A DNA stretch of 64,000 nucleotides, taken from NCBI GenBank assembly GCA_003049465.1, contig PYSS01000103.1, positions 62,001-126,000 of the forward strand. The letters run 5' to 3'. Origin of the DNA: Magnaporthiopsis rhizophila. Lineage: Eukaryota; Ascomycota; Sordariomycetes; Magnaporthales; Magnaporthaceae. The translations under genes and the position numbers were made by a program. Below are positions 46,201 through 58,549 of the stretch, piece by piece; the stretch's first letter is position 1; every line of letters starts with the position of its first letter. The notes under the pieces were generated by a model that ran no database searches, was not told the DNA's origin, and worked only from the letters and a program-made list of their open reading frames with translations.

Positions 46201-47095
46201 AAAGGCTCCTTTTTTAAACTTAATAATATGGTCCTATAGCTGATAATTGGGCAAATATATTGCAGTTTTATCCGATATTATAAAAAGAAAATTTTTAAAC
46301 TTATCGGGGACCGTTTATCGGGTTATTTTTTCGTTGTTAGCTTTAACCAGTATTTTAATAACGGTTATAACCGTAAGGTTGGTAATAAGGATTTTGTTTT
46401 TGTTTTTATAATTTCGGGTTCCCTTTTTGGTTATATTGCATGGGTCGCATTTTGGGTGGTTGAATTAAATGTTTGTCAGGTTTCCCCAAAAACCGGAAGG
46501 TTCGTACTGCTATAGCCACCAATAAAAAAGGATAATTTTATAATCGGGCCCTGTATTTATAACTTTGAAAGCGATTTTGGATCGATAGTTTTAATGCCAG
46601 ATAATAATGTTGGATATATAGCCTTTTTTTGCCGATTGTAATAGTGTATAATCGTTTCCGAGCATTATTTTAAGGATTTTGCGTAGTTTGATAAAGGGCT
46701 TTATTTTTTTGGCAATTTTGTAAAAGATAAATGCGGTGGCGCTTTCTGGATCCAAAAAGGCTTTAATGGGTATTTTTTTCCTAAAACCTAGGGCTAAGAT
46801 TTGTATTGTTACGATAAATTAATAGCTTATTTTAGGCTGGTTATTAGGGGCTGTTGGTTAGGATTATTAATAATTGCTATCGGATTTGTTTTTTGTGAAA
46901 ATTTTAAATGGGGGGTTTGCAAAAATAATTGCCGTTAGTTTGGGCTTTTTTATGGCTAAATCCCTAATAGGGGGTGCTTTAGCGGGTTTTTTATTTGTAA
47001 TTCTGGGGGTTAAAATGGACGAGGTTTTGTTTGGGGCCGGTGGCAGGAATTTCCCGTTAATATCCTTTTTTGCAAAGCAGGCAAGGGTGTGGTGG
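43300..47095 (-). pseudogene. E5 pol remnant
   Basis: Minus-strand integrase (44007-43810, FFYANYNYYPIAANL, then QKAKIYLNKTRNRIK), RT at about 46100-45480, and Gag C-terminus near 47095-46850 (HHTLACFAKK). The RT active site reads YLNN. Stops are numerous. This is a different lineage from E1-E4 and shows no antisense ORF of the E2 type. Confidence 0.65.
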
Positions 47096-47595
47096 TGTTA
47101 CGACCACAGCTGGCAGGGGACAGAAGGGCTGGGGCTAACCCCCAGCGGGACGCCTTTACCCCGCAATTATAAAGGCCAGGGGGCCAAATAATTAAGGCCA
47201 GGTAAGAAAAAAGGGAGTCACGTGATCAGGCACTTACCTAATTACGGGTGATATGTTTGCTATAAACATAGCAAATATAGCACGGGTGATATATTTATTA
47301 TAAACATAGCAAATATAGCACAGTGATATATCTGTTATAAATATAGCAAATATAGCACAAGTTTGGCATAAAAGGGTTACAGATATATAGGGCAAAGGTT
47401 TCCTACTATATTAGGTAGCTTTAATAAAGGTTTCGGTATTAATTAATTTAAATTAGCTCCAAAGCACCCCTTTGGGCAAATAATCGAAACCTTTATTATT
47501 ATCCTAGTTTTAGCACAAGCAATTTTGTGAAAATGTTACTGTTTAGCACCTTTCCTAACATACCTTACCCTAAAAGCAAAAAACCATTTGTAACA
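47096..47595 (+). repeat. E6 5' LTR (500 bp)
   Basis: Starts TGTTACGACCACAGCTGGC, ends CCATTTGTAACA, and matches 53914-54413 in length. The first 100 bp keep a high GC content. Confidence 0.9.
47244..47357. repeat. Three 38-bp tandem units in the E6 5' LTR
   Basis: The units start at 47244, 47282 and 47320. The first contains a perfect hairpin, TTGCTAT-AAAC-ATAGCAA. The same array, more mutated, occurs in the 3' LTR at about 54062-54175. Confidence 0.88.
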
Positions 47596-47619
47596 TTTTA
47601 ATTGATCCTATTTAGTATT

Positions 47620-50600
47620 TACCAAAAGTAATAAGCAGTAATAATTATATCAACCGCAGGCAAAAAACCCAAAAGCATTATTATTGCTGGAAAATTGTAC
47701 AATAACCTTTTGGCAGCCATGCAAATATTTATTACGGAAATCGAAAAATTTAAAAAAGCTTAAACCGAATTTTATATTGCTGTTAAGTTTTACAAGTTCC
47801 TTTTGCCTGATAAATATAATAGGAAAAAAAGTAAGATTAAAATGTTCATAACCAAATATAAGGGGTACTTTTTGTTTTATTAAAACCATTTTCAGCAAAA
47901 AAAGCAAAAAATTGCCTATATAGCCATGTATTTGGATAATAAGGTTAAGGATTGGTTCGAACCCATTTGGTTTAATTATTTAAAAAAGCATAACAAGTTC
48001 AAAAAAAAACCAAGCTAATATTTGCCAATTTTAAAAAGTTCGGCGAAAAAATTGCTAAAATTTTCGGACAAATCGATAAAAAACGGGTGGCCGAAAAAAA
48101 ATTGTTTTAGTTTTGACAAAAAAGCCCCATATTAATTTATATTTCCAAATTTTAACAATTAATTAACAAATTTAATTGGACAAAAAATACCAAAATAATC
48201 CAGTTTTATCAGGGGTTAAAAAATAATATAAAAAATAAGCTATTTAAATAGGAATAATCTGAAAATTTCGTCGATTATATTATTATGGCCGTTTGTATTA
48301 GCAATAAACTGTACAAATATTATTTTGAGAAAAAAGTTTAGCAAATTAAGCCAGTAGCGCAAAATAATAAAGCTAATCAGAAAAAGGCAAAATAATAATA
48401 ATTTACGGTTTACGGTATACACCCTGGATTTATAAATTTTAATACTGGAATTATATATTAGCAAAAAAAACAGAAATATATTAGGTTTAAAAATCCAAAA
48501 AACGGGAAATATTTTAAATATAAAAAAAAAATATATTAAAAAGGATTATTTGCAAAAAAAACCGATAAACGGCCGTTTTTTGCCAAAAAGGTATGCCAAA
48601 GGGATATAAACCTATAATTCCAGTTTCGCCCAGATTAATATAATAAATAAGAAAAAAAAACCTATATTTTGGAGCATTGTTCAGTTAAACTTATTATTTT
48701 AACAAAAATTATATGGTTTATTGCTCCGATAAAAATACCACAGGATATTATCTTAAATAATAAATTGCTATAATATAACAAATCAATCAATCCCGGATTG
48801 GTAACAAAAAAAAGGTTAAAATAACCACCAATTTCACAATATCCGAAAAAAAGGATAATATAGCAGTGCATGTTTCGAAAAAATTCGAGAAACAAAACAG
48901 GGAACTTAAAAAACTAGCCCGGTGCAAAAGCGTATTGGATATCTCGGTTAGCAACCCCGAGGACAATTTAAATATAAATGCAAAAACGGAACAACCTTTG
49001 GGCCAAACATATTTATTATAAGCCCAGGAAAGAAAGCTGGATTTAACAGGATTTTGGGAAGCTGCAAAAGCAAATTCCAATAACAAAAAACCCAGCAAAA
49101 AATAATAAATTATTAATTTCAAAAAACTCCAGCAAAAATTCGATCAGTAATTGATCGGAATAAAAAAATAATCCTTTTTAACCAAAAAAAAAGTACGAAA
49201 AGTATATACCTTATTCAGGTTTTTGAAAATAAACCGATGGTTTTAGGATTAGCCCAAACCTATTAGCGGTTTGGTGTGCAAAAAACCGGCACAAAACAAT
49301 AAAAGGAAACCCCTGGATTGGTTAAAAAATAACCAATCGGTTATTTATTACGGGGCACTATTCGAGAATATTTCGAACCTGGACTAATAATTAGTATAGC
49401 CATATGCGCTAAACTATAAAAATATAAACCCCGGTGCAGGCCATTATAACAAGCTTTTTTGGGCCAAATGCTTATATAATAATTACAAATAATACATGGC
49501 CAAAAAACTGAAGCATAATTTTTTCCCACGAAAAAAAAGGAAAAAACCAGTGCAACACTTATAATAAAAATACCAGTTTTCGAAATGGTAAATAGCAAAA
49601 ATGGGCTACAAAAATCTCGCAGCAATTTTCAAACCATCACTAACGTATTTTATAATATGCATAGCAGGAATTTTTATATACCGGATATGCGGAAAACCGG
49701 AATGCAAAATCCATATAAAGGAAAAAGTGCAAACCTGGACGGACAGGTTTATCTGCTTAACAAAAATAACCGGAAACCGGAAAAGGGCACCCTAAGCAAA
49801 AAATTAAAAGGTTTACCCGAAAAAAAGGCACGGGTAAAATAATAGCAACCAGCAAAAACCCTAATAGCAACGATTAACAACCAGTACAAATATATCAGGA
49901 TAATAATATACTGGAAAAGATAAAAAATAAAAACCATAATTAATTACGGAGCCCAAAAAAATTATTTTTTACCAAAAGCAATAAAAAAGTACAGCATTCC
50001 AATATATCAAAAAAAGGAACCATATAACCTTATAACAATAAAATAAAAGCTAATCACATTTAACAAAGGAAGGATCGATATTAAAATTGATCAATTTAAA
50101 TTTTAACTTCTGGGAAAATCCTGCACAATAACCCTAAACGTTATAAATATAAAAGGGGAAAACCTGATTTTAGGCTTTCCATAGCTTAAAAAGTACAACC
50201 CTTTAATAAATTGGGTTACCGAACAAATCCAATAAAAAAAATTGCCATTAACCAATAAAAAAGCCTAATAATTATAAATCCCGGATAATAAAAATCGGAT
50301 ACCAAAAAGGGCAGCCGTAACAGCAGCAAAACATAGCAATTAATCCTGGCAAACCGCACCAACCAAAATATTAGCAAATACAAATGCAAACGAATCCGAC
50401 AAACAGAAAATTATTAAGGATAAATTTAAAAATGTTCCTAAAAAATACCATAAATACTGAAAATTGTTCCAGAAAAATTTAGAAATGGTATTACCGGAAT
50501 ACGGACCGTTTAATTATAAAATTAAGCTTAAATTAAAAATATAGCTTAAATACCAAAAGCTGTATCGATTAAACCCTTGGCAAAAAAAGCTATTACAAGA

Positions 50601-53262
50601 ATAACTAAAGGAAAAAATCAGAAAGGGATTTATCAAACCTTTTAATTCCCTTATAAAATACAGAATTTTGTTTATTTCCAAAAAAAACGGGGAAAAACGG
50701 ATATATATTAATTATTATCCGTTAAATCAAAACGATAAAAGATCGGTATTTTTTACCCCTAATTAACAAATTCAGAAATAAGCTCGGGAAAAATTGGTAA
50801 TTTATAGCCTTAAATTTATATAAAGCTTATAATTTATTAAAAATTAAAAAAAATAATAAATAAAAAACCGCTTTTTAAACTAAGCTTGAAATTTTCGAAT
50901 TATTAATAATAATTTTCGAATTTACCAATGCACCAGCCATATTTTAACAAATAATTAACCATATATTATAAAAATATTTCGATATTTTTATTTTTGCATA
51001 CCTGGATAATATTTTAATTTTTTTAAATATGTTAAAAAAGCACAAATAATATATGCACAAAATATTACAAAAATTGCAGGATACAAAGCTTTTGGTTAAC
51101 CCAAACAAATATATATAGCACTTTTTAAAGGTGGTTTTTTTTAAATTTATTATTAAATAAGGGAAAATTCGGATAAAACCCAAAAAAATACAAGCAATAA
51201 AAAACTAACCTGTATTTATTACGGTCAAAAAAATACAAAACTTTTTAAATTTTTTAAATTTTTACCGAAAATTTATCCAAAATTTTAACAAAAAAGCTAT
51301 ACTATTTACGAATCTTACCAAAAATAATACCCAATTTTATTAAAAAACACAAAAATAAATAACCTTCGATTTGCTAAAAAAAGCTATTATCCAAATACCG
51401 GTATTAGCAATACCAAACCCAAATAAACCTTTTGAAATCGAAATTAACACATCGGATTTTGCTATTAAAAAATAGCTAAAACAGCAAAATAACCAAAAAA
51501 AATTGCACCTTTGTGCATTTTTTTTGCAAAAATTAAATAAACCTAAGCTAAATTATTAAATCTATAACAAAAAGCTCCTTATCATTATTAAAGCTTTGGA
51601 AAAATAAAAAATATATTTATACAAAACTAACCACCAAATTATAATATACACCAATCACAAAAACCTGGCACAATTTACCATTAGCCAAATATTAAACAAA
51701 AAACAAATCCAATAAAGCCAGTTTTTTTAAAATTATAATTTTCGAATCAAGGTTAAAAAAAAATCAAAAAATAGCCAAATAAATGCCTTAAACCGTTAAC
51801 TAAACCATCAAATAAATATACCACCAAAAATATGCGCAATTTTAGCCAAAAAACCAAACAAATCCCTGATTCCGGTATAATAAGCATTGGCCAAAATAAC
51901 CCAACAAAAAAGTTGAACCCCAGAAAAAATCCAGCAAATTTATAGCCAAATAACTAATAAATACCAGGGGATTGCTAAAATATAAAAAAGGTTTCGGTAA
52001 TATCACAGGTTTATAAAAATTTATGCCAAAATATATAATACAATCAAAAATTGCAAAAATTATACAAAAAATAAAACTAACAGGCACAAACTTTATAAAT
52101 TATTGCAACCTTTATTAATATTTAACAAGGTATAGCAAAAAATTACAGCGGATTTTGTTATAAAACTATCCAAATTAAAAAAATCCCTCATAAATATCCA
52201 ATATAACAGTATTATAATAATAATTAACCAATTTACCAAATATATTATATACCTACCGTTTAAAAAAAATGCAAAGGTTATAAATTTAGCCTATATTTTT
52301 ATCCAAAATATAATTGCGAAATACGGAACACCAAAATATATAATTTTAAACCGAAACAAATTATTTAATAACAAATTTTGAAAATAATTTACGGCAAATT
52401 TAGGCACAAAATATGCTTTTTTTACAATTTATCATCCCTAAACAAATAAATAAACAAAACAAACAAATCAAATTATAAAATAATATTTATATTATTTTGT
52501 TAATTATAAACAAAATAATTGGGTATAATTATTCCTTATAACTTAATTTGTATATAATAGTTTAATATACAAAAGTATAGGAATTATGCCGTTTTATACA
52601 AATTATAAATATATATTTACGGTGTACAAAAAACCCAGGGCAAAACCATATGCTTTAATAGCAAAAATATAAGTAAAAAAATTTACCAAACTGTATAAAA
52701 ATCTCCAAACAAAACTAAAAAAATTGCAATAATGCATATTTATACAGGCCAATAAAAAAAGGATCGAAAAATTAACCTTTAAAAAAGGGAATAACATTTA
52801 TCTTTTTTAATGCAATATTAAAACAAAATAATCAAATAATAAACTAAACCATAAAAAATTGGAATCGTTTAAAATTTTAAAAAAAATTTCCGATATTAAT
52901 TACAAATTTCAACTGCTATTAATTATAAAAAACCACCCGGTTTTTTATAATAATTTATTTAAACCAGTATTATCAGGGTTTAAAAGCAATAAATTAATAA
53001 AAATTAATTTAAAATAAAAGTACAAAATCGAAAAAATTTTGGATAAAAAAATTATTAACGGAACCAAATATTATTTAATTAAATAAGCAGGGTATAAAAT
53101 TAAAAAAAATATTTAGGAAAAAAAAATAAACCTAAAGGGTGCACCAGAAATTTTTAAAAAGTACCGATAAAAAGCCCTTAGTAAAAAATTAACACCAGTG
53201 CCAAAATTTAAATTTCGGCTCGGAACACCTGTATCAAAATAAGCTTACCTGATTAAAGCAAA
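47620..53262 (+). pseudogene. E6 gag-pol, heavily RIP-mutated
   Basis: Gag runs from about 47650 to 48560 with a dead zinc knuckle (YFKYKKKIY, 48490-48545). RT spans about 50640-51150, with YLDN in place of YxDD near 51000. Integrase is at about 51880-52440 and the chromodomain at about 53020-53140 (YKIEKILDKKIINGTKYYLIK). In-frame stops occur every few codons. Confidence 0.82.
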
Positions 53263-53289
53263 ACCAATAGGTCAAAATCAGGATCAATC

Positions 53290-53798
53290 TTATGATCGGC
53301 CCAACTCGAAAATAATAAAAAAAAATCGGGGGCAAGCAAATTTGAAAAAATAACAGGGGCCTATATAACCGCTTTTTCGGCCTCCTTCTGCTCAACCCGT
53401 TCCAGCTCCTTTATAAAATCGATCCTATAACGGATTGCACAAATCAATTTTTTATGCCACTGTTTTTTCTGTTTGCAAAAATATTCGATTTTTGCATTTA
53501 TCGACCAATGCTCCTTTTTTGCAGCCTTCAGCTCCGCTTTTAGGCAAGCATACTGGGTGCTATAAATAAGGAGGTATTTAAATAACAGGCCCAAAACATT
53601 GCAGCAAAAATAACCGAAACAAATATACCGATCGCAGCGCAATCGGTCATAAAAAAACGCGCTGCACTAAAAAAAACCATCGGCCTTATAATTAAAATAA
53701 AAAAGCATAATAACGGGGAACAAAACAATAAAAATAAAAAGATTATCTCAACGAACAATCGAAAACGCCGGCTTATGCTTTTGCACCCGACCAAACAT
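53290..53798 (-). pseudogene. Antisense accessory ORF of E6
   Basis: ATG at 53798 (MFGRVQKHKPA). The Cys-rich part is decayed (CDRYICFGYFCCNVLGLL) but aligned with SRC-x2-C...CNxLGP of E4. Then ELKAAKKEHWSINAKIEYFCKQKKQWHKKL and FIKELERVEQKEAEKAVI are almost unbroken. These are the same parts in the same order as E2 and E4, again opposite to pol. Confidence 0.72.
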
Positions 53799-53913
53799 TT
53801 TATCAGAAAAAAAAAGGATAAAAATTAGTAAGGAAAAAAAGGAATTTATTATTAACAGAAGGATAAGATTGCAGGTATGGCCAAAGGAATTTGGCCTAAA
53901 AAGAAAAACCTAA

Positions 53914-54413
53914 TATTACAACCATAACTGGCAAGGGACAAAAGGGTTAGGGCTAACCCCCAGCGGGACACCTTTACCCCGCAATTATAAAAGCCAAAGG
54001 GCCAAATAACTAAGGCCAGGTAAAAAAAAAGGGAGTTATATAATCAGGCACTTACCTAATCACGGGTGATATGTTTGTTATAAATATAACAAATATAGCA
54101 CGGGTAATATGTTTATTATAAATATAACAAATATAGCACGGTGATATGTCTGTTATAAATATAGCAAATATAACACAAGTTTGGCACAAAAGGGTTACGG
54201 ATATATAAGGCAAAAGTTTCCTGCTGTGTTAGGTAGCTTTAACAGAGGCTTCGGCATCAATTAACCTAAGTTAGCTCCAAAGCACCCCTTTGGGCAAGCA
54301 ATCGAGACCTTTGTTATTACCCTAATCCCAGCACAAGCAATCTTATAGAAACGTTACTGCTCAGCACCTCTCCTAGCGTACCCTACCCTAGGAGCAGAGA
54401 ACCGTTTGTAACA
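53914..54413 (+). repeat. E6 3' LTR (500 bp)
   Basis: Starts TATTACAACCATAACTGG, ends ACCGTTTGTAACA, and is followed by GGTGG. Confidence 0.9.
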
Positions 54414-57400
54414 GGTGGCTGGTATTGCTGCACCTTTAATATAGGCATTTGTTTTGTTTTTGTTTATCGATATCGGCTTGTTTTACTTTTTCGAGGGTTT
54501 GTTTTACCGAAGGCCATATATTATCCTTTTTATTCCCAGGGGTTAATTTTTTTTGTTTCCCTGCTGGGTTTAAGGATTAATTTTGGCGGGTTTTAAAGCT
54601 TTTGTTACAGGATCGGCCTGCATTCGAGCGTTTTTGTATCGAAACGGGCTTGTTTTTTCTTTTTTTTTGTATTTTTATTGATTGCTGGTATTTTTTTTGT
54701 GAATGCTTTATCGGCCTGCATTTATTCATAAATAATATTTGCTTTTTGATAAATTTTTAGGAATTTTATATTATTAATAAAAAATTTTCTTTTAAAAAAA
54801 TATATTAGGGTAATAATCCTATCGGGCAGGGCGTTCCGAATATAATTTCGGAAAATAATTCCGGTTCATTTGGCAATATGGTTATATTAGTTAAACTTGG
54901 TAAGGTAACTGATAATATTGCCCTTATATTTTAAGGTTTGCATTTTATCGGCCTCCGTTCGTTTTTTATTCGGATTTTTATAATAGTTTTCCATAATAAA
55001 AGCGTAATATTTCCAAATATTTTCCAAATTTAGGGTAGCAAAGGATCGGGCACGGGTGGCATAAAACCAAAAGGCCTATTTTTTCAGCAAAAATCCGATC
55101 CATGCTATTTTATACTTGTTACTTTTGAAATTTTCGGATATGGCCTTTATATAAATCGTGGCCTAAAATTACCAATTTTTGAAATTGGCCTTATTTTTAT
55201 CGAATTAAAAGGGTTATTTTAGGTTAACTGGAGGATTAAAGTATATTTGTTTATATTGTTTCGAATTTGGCCCCTTTTAGGGTGATAGGGTTCGTCGAAT
55301 TCCTCGGGGCGATCCTCGGGATAGCCCTCGGGGAGGTCCTTGTTTTGGGCAGCCCCAGGGTTTTTTTTTATCCAAAAAAGGATTATTATTATTGGGTAAT
55401 CCTATTTTTCGGGGCACAGCGGTATTTTTTATAAAATTAAAAATAATTTTTGCCAATTGCTCCAATAAACCTGCTGGATATACTTATTTATTATTTATAA
55501 AAAATCCCTCAAAATAGTTGCAGTTTAATATTTTTTTATAAAACTGGTAATTTTAAAAACCGAGGGTACTTTTAATAAATGGATATCCATTCTTCTGATT
55601 AATATAAAAATATCCCTAAAAAAAATATTATTTTTATTTTATATAAAAAAAAACGAATAATATTCGAACGATGGGCATTTTGGTTGGCCCGACCGGGGTT
55701 TTTTGCCTAAAAATAGATGGGAATTTTATTATAACTAGAACGGCCTCAGTTTTGGGTCGGTATCCCGCTTTTATTATGTTTTGCTGGACTTTTAAAAATT
55801 GGCGGGCCCATTTTTTTTGTTAGGCCGCTAATTCGAAAATTTATCCTTTTATAACTTTTTATCGGTATTTTATTTATTTTTATTATTATTTTATATCCTT
55901 AAGGTATTATTTTGTAATTTGAACATATTTTTTAATTATTTTTGCCCAATTTTCCATATTTGCCACCACAAACTCGAAATAGGTGTATATTATTATTAAT
56001 ACTGCTCGATAATTTTTCTGGGCTTAGGTAATTTAATTAAAGGTATATTTCCTAATTAAGTTATTTTTAGCTATTTTTGTTAAAATATTCCAAATTTTTT
56101 TTGCAAATCGGTAATTTTATTCGATTATATCCTTTTTAAATTTTCGAAACTAAGCTTGGGTAAAAGCAACCTGGTTCTGAATTATTTAAATTATTATTTG
56201 GTAAATGGTGCGGATATTTTCGTATTATTTTTTAAGCTTGTTAAATTATTTTTTAACTGCCTCCGGAATAATAGCTTGGTCCGAAATGCTTCCCCGGAAG
56301 GCTAAAATAGCAATATGGCTGGTAATAAATTTTTGGTAAATTTTTTTCAGCCATATTTCGTATTACGGGTTTGGTAATATGGCCGGTCGGTTTTGGTCGG
56401 GGTTAATCCGGGTTAATTATCGTTCGCCGCCTTTTTTCCAAAAATTTTCGAAAATAAAAAGGGTATATAGGATAAATATTTTATCGGTATCTATTATTAG
56501 GGTATTTTATTGGTCCCAAATCTGGCTGGCGCTTTAAAAATATAAGTTTTTTGGGTTAAAGGATTATAAAGGTTCCTTTTGGGCAATTTCCGGTATAAGC
56601 GCCTCGGGTATTTTATTTATACTAATTATAATAAAATTATTAATAAATAATTGTTTATTTTTTGCATAAAAAAGCAGGGGAGGAGGAAAAAGGATCCGGG
56701 TAATTTTTTGGGCCTAATTTTTGTATATTTCCGTAAAAATCCCTAAATTATATTATAAGGCAATAATAATTTTGCTATATTTTTTAATAATTATTATCCT
56801 TTTTTGGATATCCTAAACGAAAATATCGCAACGGTTATTAAAATTATCGATAAAAATTATATTTTAAATATTTATTTTTAAACCGTAAATTAAAAAGGTA
56901 ATATTATCCACCTTTTTTTGCAATTTTTTAATTTTAGGTTTAATAATTCCAAAAGCATAATTAAGCTTCCGGATAAAAGTTTTATATGCATTCGTAATAT
57001 TGTGGAATTTTTCCAAAATTTTGTTCTTTGTATTTAATACTGTTTATATTAAAACCGCAAAATTTCGTTAATTTTATTCCATTTTTTGTATAAAAAAATT
57101 TATAACCTAAATAGTTTTTTTGCAAAAGCATATTTTAATAATATTAATAGCTTATTTGATTTGTCCATTTTGTTTTTCGAAATTATAGGCTTATTTTTTG
57201 GTACTTTATTTTAAAAATTCCGCTGCCTGGTATTATTATTAATCGGTTTTGCCAAAAGCGGTTTATATTAAATTAAAAACAAGGTTAAAATTTTTGTTAA
57301 AAGTTTCGAATTTATTTTTAATATTTTGTTTTAAAAAATATTGGTTGCATTTAATTTGGGTTAGGCGGTTTTCGCTTATAAGGCTGATAATAATGGGAGA

Positions 57401-57904
57401 TATAACCGTAAAACTCGATTTTTGTTGTGGATATTTGCTTAAAAAGGCGCATGGCCGTTTGCTTGGTCGGGGGGGTAATAAAAGGGCAGGCGGCTCGTTT
57501 AAAACCGACTGCTGTTCCTGCTAGGGCTCCGTAATGGGTGGACCAATTACCAAATCGGTTTAAAAAAAATTTTCGAGCCGGGTAAGGTGGTATTAATATT
57601 AAGGAAACCTTAGGGCGGTTGGTTGCGTGCAGTGCAAGTATCGTGAAAGGATTGGAACGGATAACGCTGATATCCAAATACCAATAAAGCTTTCCTTATC
57701 CTTTATTTTGCGGTTTTTTTTTGGGTGCTTTTTGGATCTGTAGCCCAAAAATGCAGTATTGTAACAGCACTTTTAAGGATAATGGCCACGAGGAGGGCAA
57801 TTGGGCTTATTGGGAGTGGACTTTTATTGTGACAACCTTTCCAAAATTTAGAAGGAAAAATAAAAGGCTGTTACAGGGCGGTCCTGAGGGAAAAAAGATT
57901 TATT
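54414..57904 (-). pseudogene. E5 gag region and unidentified 5' segment
   Basis: On the minus strand, 55465-54414 reads as Gag, including LPNNNNPFLDKKKPWG and Cys/His residues that join across E6 to HHTLACFAKK. From about 57680 to 55500 lie some 2.2 kb that I cannot assign. An open part at 57677-57351 begins MDISVIRSNPFTILALHATN and is relatively little mutated. It may be the N-terminal part of a long Gag or a separate ORF. Confidence 0.5.
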
Positions 57905-58047
57905 TATAACAAGGGTGCAGGATTGCAGGCTTGAGGAAGATCCTTATATTACTAATAAATTTTTTAAAATCTCAAAAAATGTTTGGGAGGAGAATCCCCT
58001 TCCTCGATTCAGGCCCCTTGGGCAGCCCCTGTTATATAAAGGGGCTG
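57905..58047. repeat. E5 right LTR, interrupted by E7
   Basis: Matches 42986-43128 from TATAACAAGGG to AAAGGGGCTG. E7 begins at the next base. Confidence 0.82.
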
Positions 58048-58496
58048 TGTTACGACCACACTACGACATACGGGGGCAGGAGGGCTGGCACCAAACCCCA
58101 GCGCAACGCCTCAACCCTACGATCGGAAATGAGGGGTCAAAATCACGTAACTAGGTCACGTAAGGACAAAAGCGATACATCGGGCACTGAACGTATCAAA
58201 AATATTATCAGGAACACCTTCGATACTTAAAAAGACCAACGTATCACCCGTATCACCAATCGCCAAATAAAAAATAACACAAATATATAAAGCAAAGGTT
58301 TCCTACTGTGTTAAATAGCTCTTAACTGAAGCTTCGGCATTAATCAACCTAAATTAGCTCCAAAACATCCCCTTAGGCAAATAATCGAAATCTTTGTTAC
58401 TATCCCAGTTCCCAGCACAAACAACCTTATAAAAACCTATTGCTTAACACCTTTCCTAACATACCCTACCCTAAAAGCAAAGAACCGTTTGTAACA
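58048..58496 (+). repeat. E7 5' LTR (449 bp)
   Basis: Starts TGTTACGACCACACTACGAC and ends ACCGTTTGTAACA. It has its own repeat type, with GTATC/GATAC inverted motifs between about 58170 and 58250 in place of the hairpin unit of E6. Confidence 0.88.
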
Positions 58497-58549
58497 TTTT
58501 AATTGATCCTGTTCAGTATTTACCAAAGGTAACAAGCAGTAGCAATTAT

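Larger units (their letters stand above)
47096..54413 (+). mobile_element. E6: full-length Ty3/Gypsy chromovirus with TSD GGTGG
   Basis: A 7318-bp element with two 500-bp LTRs and the duplication GGTGG at 47091-47095 and 54414-54418, inserted in E5 gag within the zinc-knuckle coding region. Pol is on the plus strand and the accessory ORF on the minus. It is the most mutated copy; all zinc-knuckle Cys codons are now Tyr. Confidence 0.92.
42986..58047 (-). mobile_element. E5: a second, distinct Ty3/Gypsy-type LTR retrotransposon, interrupted by E6
   Basis: It has LTRs unlike the E1-E4 family. The left LTR begins TGTAACAAGGGTGCAGG at 42986, and the right one begins at 57905 (TATAACAAGGG) and is cut at 58047 by E7. 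Pol is on the minus strand: integrase C-terminal part at 44007-43810 (FFYANYNYYPIAANL), RT at about 46100-45480 with VYLNNILIYA at the active site, and the Gag zinc-knuckle region split by E6 at 47095/54414. Without E6 it is about 7.7 kb to the E7 junction. The 5' part from about 57700 to 55500 codes for something not recognised. It truncates the P450. Confidence 0.75.

Noticed and set aside
47244..47357. CRISPR-like array from three regular 38-bp repeats
   Set aside because: The units are directly adjacent with no spacers, lie within an LTR, and the genome is fungal.
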